Shown one piece after another: positions 39,101 to 51,400 of a stretch of 64,000 nt of DNA (position 1 is the stretch's first letter; the number at the start of each line of letters is the position of its first letter). The notes under the pieces are model-generated. The model ran no database searches. It saw only the letters and a list, made by a program, of their open reading frames with translations, and was not told the origin of the DNA. The stretch spans positions 6,200,001 through 6,264,000 of the forward strand of contig NC_084727.1 of assembly GCF_033807575.1 (NCBI RefSeq), in the 5' to 3' direction. The translations under genes and the position numbers were made by a program. This stretch comes from Cydia pomonella. Lineage: Eukaryota; Arthropoda; Insecta; Lepidoptera; Tortricidae.

Positions 39101-39940
39101 CAGCGCCAAAAACACTATAGTTTATGGCGGATGCTGTCAAAAGTAACCTTCACACTTTCGAGAAGGTTTAACATTAGCTCACTTTGCGCGCATGTTGGTG
39201 TTTATGACATAAAGCGTTCAAAGGGTTAAACTTGTCCATCTCTTTCGAACAGATAAATGTTCGAAATCCTCACATAATTCTCATATAAATGAGCGAGGGA
39301 GATAGACATGTGTTACTAACGCCCTCTCTCGATCGCGGCCCCGAAATATAAGTTATTTTATTTTTGGGGTAAACATAACATGCCGTTATTTCTAAAAAAA
39401 TATAATTTCTACTGAAATAATAAATTAATCTAAGTATTATTTTATGTCTACTTCGATTAAGTTTCACTAGTCCCTAAATACTAAGGGTTCTGTACTTTCT
39501 GTTATTAACTAAATAACTACTATGGCGTTCATGTCTGACTAAAATATACCTATCGATTGCGGCCAGTTTTTCAACGTATTTCTATGGGTATTCGAATTAT
39601 CTATAAAATACTCAATATTGCTAATCCAACTCACTAATATTTGTCTATTAATTTTTAAAAACGAATTATAAAATACTTCGGATAACTAAGTATTAACGAC
39701 TTAAAAAATAATTCAATAAAACTTACTATTATTATTATATACGCGCGCCTTCCTAAAATTAATATTTCCAAACCCCCAAACATGGGGTGAAGCATTTCTC
39801 TGTTTTTTCTTTTGAGTAAGAACGCTGTACTATTTGGTCAGTCAAGAAAATTAAGGTACAAAATAAAGGCTAGAATGGATCAAATTTTGTTTCTTCGAGA
39901 TGCTTTTTTTATATTTATATCGTTTCGTTGTTTTAAATAA
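33128..39940. other. AT-rich intergenic stretch, no gene seen
   Basis: I find no exon with recognisable motifs on either strand. Identifiable pieces are a fragment of the ACGGAACCC repeat (33295-33370), a half copy of the GGTCATACTGAGCAAC family in reverse (33410-33485), and a GC-rich (CG)n patch with GTGCGCGCGCGCACGC at 37320-37425. Short frames at 35820-36071, 37622-37804 and 38781-39063 show no domain. Confidence 0.5.
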
Positions 39941-40009
39941 ATTATGTTTCTTTATCCCAAACTCTTCACCGAATATATATTTGTCTGTCTGTTTTGTATC
40001 TTGCTTTAT

Positions 40010-40275
40010 CCATTGACATATATAGAAGGATGGGTCTTACGGGCAATAAGAATAGGGCCAGTACAGCGGTGTCACGCACACGAATTAGAGCCAACCGTGC
40101 AGTCTAACGCCACAACGCTATTGGTTGATGAGTTCGCATCCCGCGCGCGATTGGTCGCAACTAGTTGCGTTAGACTGGACGATTGGCTCGAATTCGTGAA
40201 TGGTACCACTGAACTAGCACCAGTAGCACCATTCTTAGTGCCCGTAAAGCCCGTGCTTAGATATATGTCAATGGC
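40010..40275. mobile_element. Palindromic MITE, CCATTGACATAT ends, copy 1
   Basis: Inverted ends CCATTGACATATATAGAAGG ... TAGATATATGTCAATGGC, with an inner palindrome (TAGTTGCGTTAGACTGGACG; CGATTGGCTCGAATTCGTG). Further copies at 59650-59912 and 60622-60859. Reading frames on both strands are palindrome artefacts. Confidence 0.75.
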
Positions 40276-42365
40276 TTTAACAATATGGACTGTTGGTTTT
40301 GATAAGAGCTTGCATCGTTTTGTCTCTTCATTTTGCATGCAAAAATCAGCGTGAGCGATCTTCAACGTCATATCAAAATAATAACAAAACCGTTACAAAT
40401 TGTTACATCAAAATCGGGCACCCGTTTTTCTGTTGGCCACTCATGGCTGGCCATTTTAGTATCTGAGATATATTTACGTGTGGCTTACTCCGCGATTTCG
40501 TCGCGTCGCTACCAGTACATGCGGCCTACACCAGATCTGGTGTCTAGCAGGAGTGGTTGCCGCGCCGCTACGAAACGGACGCCTCCTTACGCTTGCGGTC
40601 ATCTGTCCTAATAGACGCGTTTTGTTAGAGTGAGCCTTCTGTACGTAGTACTATTATTTATTTTGTGATATAATAGAATTAGAGTGTAGGTATTCAAAAT
40701 AAAACTTATTGTAAATGCAAGGAGCGTATGATAAAGCGAGATGTTACGATAGCGTTGTCTCGTCAGCGGCAGCCGACAGTAAGCAATTCATGAAAGTTTG
40801 ATTTTTCGGATGTAAACTCTTTCTCTCTCTTTATTCCACTCCTCGCATTTTAGTGAGTCACGCCGCGTGACAAGCGATATAATATGCTAACCGGTTTTTA
40901 GTGACACGAAAGAAGCGACGTAACGTAGAAAATAGTGGCCTCATGGCGAGCGTAGCGGAGAGTTCGGTGGAGCGTCAAGCATCAAGAGATGAGCAGAGTA
41001 CACTAAGGCATACGTGTGCATTTGTTTAACAACGCAGACCTTGTACATGAAATTTTTAGGACAACGAGCGGTCACCACAGATAGGCGCTCCGGTATTAAT
41101 ATAGTAGAACGCGCTTGCTTATTTCAGTTTCGTCCATCCGTACAATCAAAAATATCTACAATAATTGGGTTTATTGAACATAGGCTGTTGTATTGATTTG
41201 ATAGTACTTATTGCGCTCTTGCGCAGCATTTTATTAGTGAAATACACCTATCTATGTAACGCTGTTCGTAAATACTTCATTATGCCGTGTGTAAGTGTAT
41301 GTAGTTTGCGGTCACGAAACGTACGATCTGAGTGTGCACGCTCGACGCTGACGCCGACTGCTAAATATTTGTTTTAACCAATGCAAAAACATTAAGAGCG
41401 TGCTTCCCATTCCATGGACGCCGTGCCACACGCCCGCTTGTCTAATTGGAATTAAGCCTGGGTCGCCAGACGCTGCGTCGCACGCTCCACTCGAATGACA
41501 ACTTCATCCTTAGAAGGTCAGAAACAGTTTAACATTAAGCCTGGGTCTCCACACGTGGTATAGAGCTGCAGCGCAGCTAAGTAGCGTGTGACCAGCACGC
41601 CGGACGCTGCACGCTCCGCTCTAGCGTCCGCTTAGAAGGCCAGAAACAACTTGGCATTAATCCTGGGTCGCCACACGTGATACAGGTGCTGGAGTGCAGC
41701 AAGCCGGCGCGCGAGCGCGCGTGCGCGCGACCAGCACGCCGCGGCGGCCGCGTGCAGCGGCGCGCGAGTACAGCGGCACACGTGCCGGGGCAGCGGACGC
41801 TTGGATTCCGTCCTGGAACATGGAGTTCCCAGGTTAAACTACTGTCTGTTTATTAAATTAACAAAATCCAAAGGTATTCTCCAAACTGTAATGGCAGAAG
41901 CGACTAAGAGACCTTGATATCAATTAACAAATAATAATATAAAATAAAAAAAAACTACTGTCACGGAGCTAGTCCAGGGACAAGAACGTTCAGTCAAATA
42001 ATACGAAATGTACCTTATGCTACTAGAGCTTCGAAGCACATGAACATGAGATAAGTTAGGATAAGTTAACCTTTAGTAAGCTCTTGCAATTTAAGCGAAT
42101 AATAAATCTCGTCGATGTCAAAAGCTTCGACAAACCTACGTAGAAAATACCTTAGATTACTCAATAACGGTATGAATAGGTACAGACCTGTTCTTAGTAT
42201 CACACCCGAACCACTACCGTCACAGCACCGTGTAAAGCATCTGCATGATCACATCCTTCAGGACTCGAGGACTACTCTTCAGCTAGAACCTGGAACTGTA
42301 CCCTTGTGAAACCCCCAGAACTCAATGTACCTGAAGTCGGAGCGCGCGTGCGTGTCGGTCTGCCG
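40276..42365. other. Flank and 3' end region of the KChIP-like gene
   Basis: 40500-41400 is of mixed composition without recognisable coding sequence. 41437-41800 is very GC-rich with three loosely repeated ~110 bp units, each beginning TTAA(G/T)CCTGGGTC(G/T)CCA. The nearest AATAAA on the - strand downstream of the KChIP stop is at 41854-41849, so the 3' UTR may be about 510 bases. Confidence 0.4.
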
Positions 42366-42494
42366 TCATAGTGCCGTGTCAAACATCTGCAGTGAGCGCA
42401 TGATCACATCGTCCTTAAGGCAGGACTCGAGGAACTCCTCGATGGTGATCACGCCATCCTGGTTCAGGTCTAGCTTGTGGAACACTCGGTCAAC
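42366..42494 (-). CDS. KCNIP: KChIP-like last exon: EF-hand 4 and stop
   Basis: 42 residues from acceptor TTTTCCAG|GTTGACC to TGA. Loop D-L-N-Q-D-G-V-I-T-I-E-E is canonical. It ends RSLQMFDTAL, the conserved C-terminus. Confidence 0.92.
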   Translation of the reverse strand, partial: VDRVFHKLDLNQDGVITIEEFLESCLKDDVIMRSLQMFDTAL

Positions 42495-45400
42495 CTGGAA
42501 AAGATTTAAACACCGGGTCAAAAATATGTGTATAAAACATTGTCAGAGGTGCGTGTAAGGGCATAGAGAAAAATGCAAGCCTACTAATACTTTAGAGAAA
42601 CTATATTAGATTCTCGCTGCCAATAACCATGATCTTTGATCATTCGGGTTATAAATGTTAAGGATTCCGGATTCGCGAGGCTCTACCAGTTCACTTGAAC
42701 GTCAGTCAGGGAAATATTAAAATACGTAAATAAATAGTGTATATTTATGTTAGAACAGAATAACTGTGCTCTGACCTCGGTTTTGTGTTATGATCACATA
42801 TAATCTGTAGTAGCCAATGTTAATACTTACACCAAAAATTACCTTAGCTACTTATTGAAGTATTATATCCTCATCCTCAAGTTTACATAAAGAATTCCCG
42901 ACCCAGTCAAGCGCGAACATAAAGTCCGCCATTTTCCAGACGGCTGCTCCTTCCAAGGTAGTTTAGCCGTTAGTTTACTATGCTCTTAGCAAGACAGTTT
43001 ATTGTGAGATCAGCTTAAATAATTTGCTTTGCTTTCGCGAGCTAGTTAGCCAACTTAAGAGTCAACAAGTTTATTAGGTAAATATGTTCTTAAATAGATA
43101 GTTTTCAAAGTCCAATTAACAGTAATTTTATACTTACATTATTAAATAACTAAACACCATCATAACATCTTATTGGTACTGGAGTTGCTTGTAAGCAAAA
43201 TCTGTAAAATATGTATATAAAGATTTTCCTATGAATTTGACCACGATTGCCAAAAAAGCGGAGTTTGACTGGGGCTTGCAGCAGTTAGGTAGGGGTTCGA
43301 AACATCTTCATCAAACATCTTTTTTTCGTGTTAGCCAAGGTGTACCCAGCTCGTGATAATAGTGTTGTTCATTCGATGTGGCGATGGCGTCATTGCAACC
43401 TTAGCATCATCCAGTCTCGCATGAAGCAAGCCCGGCGCCCGACGCCCGAGCAACTCATGAACCTCTACCACAACCTCAGCAAGCTCTCCGCGTCCTCACC
43501 GTACCTGTTCATTAGCCTTGGCATCGTCCAGTCTCACATGAGAGGTGACTCAGGTGGCGCCCGACGCCCCAGCAACTCAACCGCTACTACAACTTCAGCG
43601 AGCTCGCCACGTGTGATGGCGCCATACCTGTTCATTAGCCTTAGCGTCATCCAGTCTCGCATGTGGCGACCCAGGCGGCGCCCGACGCCCTAGCAACTCA
43701 TGAACTGCTACCACGACTTCGGCTAGCTCGCCACGTGTGATGGCGCCATCGCCGTCCACGTCATATAGACGGAAGGCCCAGCGGAGCCGTTCGTACACGG
43801 AGCCGCGGAGGAGCGTCGATAGGGTTACTAGGAGCTCCTGTGGACGATGACAGGGAATAAGATAACTGTGGCAATCAGTCTATTAACTAGAATCAAGTTG
43901 GAAAGATGTACCTAGTTTTATACTATCGCTGACGACTGTTCCATAAAGCCGTAAAGGGAATTGAAAGCGACGAATCAAAGTGTCTAAACATTTGAACCCA
44001 AACAAGTCACAAATTTTCATACTTACCATGTAGGTAATTGTGCACATAACCAAACATTACAGACATTAGACAATTTTGTTCTAAAAGTTAAACTAAGTAG
44101 CATATATTTTATGAAGCCGGGACCTCATGTAACTGAATCAGAAATTGAAACCTGTTTAAATTGATATGCGGAAGTCGCCATTTACTATATTCAGCTTTCG
44201 GATTAAATACTTATTAATCTCAAAAAGAAAATTATATTTCACTTATCTTATACCTTTAAACGAGCTATTCTTATATATATATATTTCCGGGGTCTCGGAA
44301 ACGGCTCTAACGATTTTGCTGAAATTTGGTATATGGGGGTTTTTGGGGGTAAACAATCGATCTAGATTAGTCTTATGTTTGGGAAAACGCGTGTTTTCGA
44401 GTTTTCATGCGTTTTTCTTTCGACGCAGAATATGGTCGCTAATTTCGTGTTGCCGGCCACTGTCCGTCTGGTTCAGCGGGTTAAGACGCGGACTGCTAAA
44501 CGAGTGTTACGGGTTCGGATCTCGCACGGTGACTAACTTTTTTTTTTATATGTTCAAGTTTATATATTTTTTTTTAATTTTTATTGTTTTAGACAAGTTT
44601 AATGTAGTAAAAAAATGTAGTTAAGATTATCACCTATACACCACCATATTACAATAAATAGTTATAAGGTTATAACCGAGCAAAGCTCGGTCGCCCAGGT
44701 ACTATGAGTTATATGAGAAACATTTTCGATACAATTTATAGAAATCATTAATTTCTGACATAACATTATCATGCAAGAAGTTAATTTAATTGATAATATA
44801 CTTACCTACTTTAAATTGATATTTATAAAGCACGTAGATTAAGTACTTAAATTTTACAATGTTTGCTCCAATATTTTATCTTTAATAAAAAAAGGAATTT
44901 AGATAATATACCGTGCCGAACTGCGCCTCAGCGCAATAAATATGAAATTCCTAACAAGCTGCAACTCGAGGCTTGCAGCGACTAACAATTACCCATTGTG
45001 CAGTTTCATAGTTTGGAGCGGAGTTTGACGGCTTTTTAACTCACTTCTGAGTTATAAACTAAGTAATTATCCTAGTTATTTACGCGCACAGAGCATCGAC
45101 ATAATTACATCTATACATCGACCTTTTTTCAAGTCACTTTTGAAAGGGGACCGGCGTACCAAGGATTTCCGATATCTGGATTGAGTTTTCTGATTTCCGA
45201 ATTACTTACCTACCTAGGTACTTGAAATGCAAAAAAACTATGTCCATTGACTTATATATTACTTCGGGCCTTACACACACTATGAAGTGGGGCCAGGAAA
45301 TTCGTGTGAATTGACTTTACATGTCTACCATCAATAACTCTTTGCCTACATTATTCCTTCCTTCACCTCTCGTTGAAGTTTAAAAACGCCCTAGATATTG

Positions 45401-48400
45401 AACTTCAACATCGAAATAACCTTTCAAAATATTACCCCAGGCTATAAGAGCATCCTTTGCGTGGCATTATGTAAATTCAGAACACCCCTATCGTAACGAT
45501 CAAAACAGCCACATTAACCTATATACCTACGAAATATATTTATGTATTTAAAGAAGTTATTACCATCGCGTAATAACATTTGCATAATCAATTTCAAAGT
45601 CACTATTCTATCGTTTATTTCATACCTATTATAAGTAATAATTAATAATAATAATAATAATTAAGCCATTTATTTCCAATAGATTACATTCCACGCTTCG
45701 ATATATTAATTACATTAAAATCATATCATAATAGACTAGTATTTAGATTGCTAGTTTACAATGTATAATTTTGATTATTTGTATATATAGTTAGCAATAG
45801 AAATAGCAGTAGCATAAGACATTAATTTATATATATATATTAGATGATAAATTAGATTATATTACGAGTAATTAGTAGTATTATAGTATCTAATTATTAT
45901 CTATTGGGCTGTCCATTTTCGGACATAGGCCTCCTCCCTCCTGTTCCACTCGTTCCTATCAGCGGCTACTCGGGTCCAGGTGATGCCCGCCTCGGCGACG
46001 ATGTCGTCTCGCCATACACATGATCGTAAATATTTGTAAAATTTGAGGTTATGATAACTACATGATAACTATCATACTGAATAGTGAATGACAGCCATCA
46101 TGCATAACTATGCATGATGGCTGTCCTTCACTATATCCACATTCCACAGATAAAACACAGATGACACGCGATTTTGGAATTATTCGAAAACAGTGTTGCT
46201 AACCCGCGATTTTTAAACTTGACGCTTTTTGCTACTGGCAAGATTTGCTTGACCGAGTATACTTACAAAATTTTACCTAAACAATTAAAGGGGCAAGCTC
46301 GGTTCTCCGTACACACGAAGTTACGAAGATGACGCTCTCATTTTAAAACGACTAGTTAAATTGCTCTGAAACTTTGTACTTACAATAGGATAAGGTATAT
46401 CTTCTTCTTCTTCCTCGCGTTGTCCCGGCATTTTGCCACGGCTCATGGGAGCCTGGGATCCGCTTGACAACATGACAACTAATCCCAAGATTTGGCGTAC
46501 GCACTATTTTTTACGAAAGCGACTGCCATCTGACCTTCCAACTCAGAGGGTAAACTAGGCCGGTTAGGATTAGTCCGGTTTTCTCACGATGTTTTCCTTC
46601 ACTGAAAAGCGACTGGTAAATATCAAATGATATTTCGTACACAAGCTCCGAAAAACTCATTGGTACGAGCCGGGTTTGAACCCGCGACCTCCGGATTGCA
46701 AGTCGCACGCTCTTACCGCTAGGCCACCAGCGCTTTTTATAGGATAAGGTATATCTACCTAGTCGTGTAATTCGTTTATGTAGCTTCAGATACCATAATT
46801 AAAAGAAATACAACGTATTTAGGTTTTTCATACAAAATTAGTTTTTGCTCTATTTTGTTTGTTTGATATACTGGAGTCATATAAACGAATTACAGGACTA
46901 GATATACCTTATGTGATTATATGTGCAAGGTTTCATTATAATCCAAATCGTAGTTTTAGAATGAGAATTAAACTCCGTTTGTATGGGAAGGTGAAATCGG
47001 CCGGGGACTTTTAATTTTAAGAGGATTTTTTTAACAATGTACATAATGGATATATGCAGAGGATTACTATAACTAGCTTATATCTAAAATAGGCCCTTGA
47101 GGCATTGTACCAAGGACGCCGGCGGCATTTCCTCGTTGTATCGCAATACTGATACGTTCAGTTGTCTGCTCTTCTTCACCGCACTCGCAGAGTGGAGAAA
47201 CAATCCAGCCCCATTTGTAGGTAAGAGAGTTGCAACAGCCATGCCCAGTCCTCAATCTGTTCAGGCGACACCAAAGTTTGCGAGGGAGATCGAACCCTTT
47301 TAATTTTTGTGTCGGGTCGGCTATAAGGGTGAATTTCCCGGCCGTGTCAGCAGACCACTCCACCTTCCACCTATCTGAGATGCTGAAATTCTTGAAGTTC
47401 TGTTCTGTAATCCTGACCTGATTACCTGTCTTGACAACCTCAAGGCCATACTTTGATTGTCCTTCAACTGTGCATGCCATACGATTAATAATAATACTGA
47501 TACGTTGTGCGAGGAAGCCGCCAGCTCTTCGGTCACCAGTTATTTTTTTAAGATCTTTATTTTATTATGTATTCATTCGAGCAAATGAAGCGAATCTACC
47601 CTATACCTACTAACACCGTGACCCCAAATTGCACTGAAACCTGTCATTACAAATCCGATCTGGCACCGTTTCAAGCTGGAAACTTAACCGTTTGCTATAA
47701 GAGTGCGTGCAAAGCTACGGTTTCAAACTAGGAACATTGCCAGCGGGTCAATTCTTAATAGAGTTCATGTATTAAAATTAGATTGGTGCGTTAAAACCCG
47801 ACAATTTGTAACCACGCATTCCTGAGGTCTTAAGGAGCAAAAAAACACATTACATTAATTTTGGTCAATTTTTTTGTCAAAAAAATGTTTTTTGGTGTGT
47901 GTTTTCTGCATACGACAAGTTATTTCCTAGCCTAGCCTAATTTCGTCACTCCAGGAAGTGAGACAAACTTTCGTCATTATGATGATGCCTTTCATTCATG
48001 AATGTAAATAAATGTGGTTAACTTTACTTGATGTTCATTTTTTTTAACCTTTAATATGTTCTCACTACTGAGGTAAAAGTTGTATGTGTCACACGAGAGC
48101 TATTTTACATCTCGTGTTTTTGAGTCCCTCGCTACGCTCAAGATTCTAACTTAGAATCACTTGCTTCGCTCGTGATTCAATTATATAATCTTTCGCTTAC
48201 TCGACAATCAATATCGACACTCGCAAGAAAAATCAACTTTCCTCTCTTGTTGCACAACTATGTACAGTCAGCATCAAAAGTAGCGGATGAAACAAACGCG
48301 CCAAAAGTATCTGATATTCCGTATAACTTTCCCAAATGTTCGCGTTCAAAAATATATCTTTTACAGTCTTAGTTGTGCTGTATTAAAGACATCACTTTTT

Positions 48401-51400
48401 GTTAAGCTGTTACAGAATGGTAGATACTTATCAAGCGTTATTTGATCCGCTACTTTTGATGCTGACTGTACATCTAAACATTGCAATGAATAAGTAATGT
48501 TTTTTCATTTACAGATAAATTGTACGTTTCCCTTAAAACTTTAATGTCGATCAGCAGGTATATCAAAACCAAGATAAGATAAGATAATCTTTATTGGTAG
48601 CGTGCTGGTACAGTCAGCATCAAAAGTAGCGGATTCTGTAACAGCTTAATAAAAAGTGATGTCTTTAATATAGAACAACAAAGACTGTAAAAGATATACT
48701 TTGGAACGCGAATTCTAGAAATTTATCATTATTTGGAAAAGTTATCCCGAATATCAGATACTTTTGGCGCGTTGTTTCATCCGCTACTTTTGATGCTGAC
48801 TGTACAAGTGAAAAAACAATTTTGTACAACAAACATACAAATTCCACATTACAGAATACTTATTTCGTACGAAATATTAGTAATGTCAGTTATCCTTAAT
48901 AAAATAAAACAAAAGTCACATAGTGGCAGCGTTACAGCGAAAAAGGCGTTTTTACTGAGTTATAACAAAAACTTTCACAAGAATTGTCATTTCAGAAAAC
49001 TTTGTATGGCATTTTAGTCTCTAAATCTTTCTTTCTTCCTAGCGTTGTCCCGGCATATTGCCACGGCTCAACGGGTCCGCTTTGACAACTAATCCCAAGA
49101 TTTGACGTAGGTACTAGTTTTTACGAAAGTGACTGCCATCTGACCTTCCAACCCGGAGGGTAAACTAGGCCTTGTTGGGATTAGTCCGGTTTCCTCACGA
49201 TGTTTTCCTTCACCGAAAAGCGACTGGTAAATATCGAATGATATTTCGTACATACCTAAGTTCCGAAAAACTCATTGGTACGAGCCGGGGTTTGAACCCG
49301 CGACCTCCAGATTGCAAGTCGCATGCTCTTACCGCTAGGCCACCAGCGCTACTTTAGTCTCTAAATGCGGTCAAGAATACACCTTTTAAATCTGTCGGGT
49401 TATATGGCCCACGGTGTATATTAAGATAAGACAAGTAATAGCGTATAAACATATAAAGGTAAGGTACGAAGTGACCTTCTCTATGGCATTTGCTACCATA
49501 CACCATATACGCAATCAAGATCAATGAATCATTGACAGCTTACTTGGTAACGCTTATAGGCGTTCTCGGCGCTAAATCACAGCGCCTTCGAGGGTACTTG
49601 GCGTTAAATAAGCTCTTAGATTCACGCAAAAAATTAAGGTAATGTATTCATATTTCGTAAACGCTAAACAGTCCTGAACATCCTGATTTAAAAAAAACCG
49701 GACAAGTGCGAGTCGGACTCGCACACCGAGGGTTCCGTACTTTTTAGTATTTGTTGTTATAGCGGCAACAGAAATACATCATTTGTGAAAATTTCAACTG
49801 TCTAGCTATCACGGTTCATGAGATACAGTCTAGTAACAGACGGACGGACGGACAGCGGAGTCTTTGTAATAGGGTCCCGTTTTGGTACGGAACCCTAAAA
49901 AATAAAACGTCAAAAATAAGGGCTATAATTATTTAAAATAAATCATTGAAATTACATTGGTTAGCGCTGAAGGCCTAGCGGTAAGAGCGTGCGACTTTCA
50001 ATCCGGAGGTCACATTGTCAAACCCCGGCTCGTACCAGAGTTATTCGGAACTTATATACGAAATATCTTTCGATATTTACCAATCGCTTTTCGGTGAAGG
50101 AAAACATCGTGATGAAACCGGACAGTTTAACCTCTGGGTTGGAAGGTCAGATGGCAGTCGCTTTCGTAAAAACTAGTGCCTACGCCAATTCTGGGGATTA
50201 GTTGTCAAGCGGACCCCAGGCTCCCATGAAACGTGGCAACATGTTGGGACAACGCGAGGAAGAAAAGATTGAAATTACATTGGTTGTAGCTAAATGTAGG
50301 CTCAAAAGACAGCTTTATTACTGAACTATTATCGATTAAATTGAAATAAAGACAAAGTAATGAACTGCGTCCGTTATTCTTCCTCGAATTGCAATTTACG
50401 AACCGGCTACAATGAGATGGAGTTAAATTGAAATGGTTTTGGTAAATGGCTACGTGCGCACCCACGGAAATGGGAGTGGAAAATATAATTATATGAAATG
50501 GAAAAGAATGGAATGGAAATTTAGACTATTAAATACATACATTACATATTTTTTTACATTTTTACTAAGCATGTGAATTGGAAGTGAATATCGATGGGTT
50601 AGTAGTTAGTAATAAATGAAATAAAGGAAGAATTGTGTGATTTATATGCATAAAACTTATGTGCAATAGACACACGATTTTGTGAAGTGTGAAAATCTGA
50701 AAAAAAAAACAAAGGAAAATGCTAAATCAAAATCAAAGAAACATTTATTTAGGTAATCATCAAGCGATCATCGCAATAGTAAATGAAAATAGAAATCAAA
50801 ATTAGCTATAGGTAGATTTTTGTTAATGAAACGAACTTCTAACTTGCGATATTTATGTAAAGTTCATCTTATGGAACACCGGCCCAATCGCTCGATTACC
50901 TGATAAGATAAGCGTGAATGCATTCGCTGCTGAGCTACGGTCGTAGCCAGTAACATGGGTTTCCCGGTATGTAGCGGGAAATGCTTTGTAAAGGCAAAAC
51001 GACGTGACGAATTTTATTCATGTGCACAGTTTCAATGAAATTGTAGAAGAAAAAAATCAAAGTCACTATCACTGTCGCTCCAAGAGGTATAATCACGTCA
51101 CTCCTAGTAAGATATCTCATGTCGAAATCCGATCAAAATCAAACGCTTGAGAGATTTACGAGAATTTGCGCTTTAACGCAAGAATTTTTAAAAAACAGCT
51201 ATCAGCTTATCACTGTCGCTCCAAGAGGTATAATCAAAGTCACTCCAAGTAAGATATCCCGATCAAATTTCAAACGAGATTTACGAGAATTTGCGCATTA
51301 ACGCAATAATTTTTTGCGAGAATTTAAAAACCAGCTATCAAAGACGCTCCAAGTGGTATATCTCAAGTAGACATCCGACCAAACTTCAAACGCTTGAGAT

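Noticed and set aside
40072..40371. Overlapping frames on both strands, also at 59547-59870
   Set aside because: They arise from the palindromic MITE, which reads similarly on both strands.
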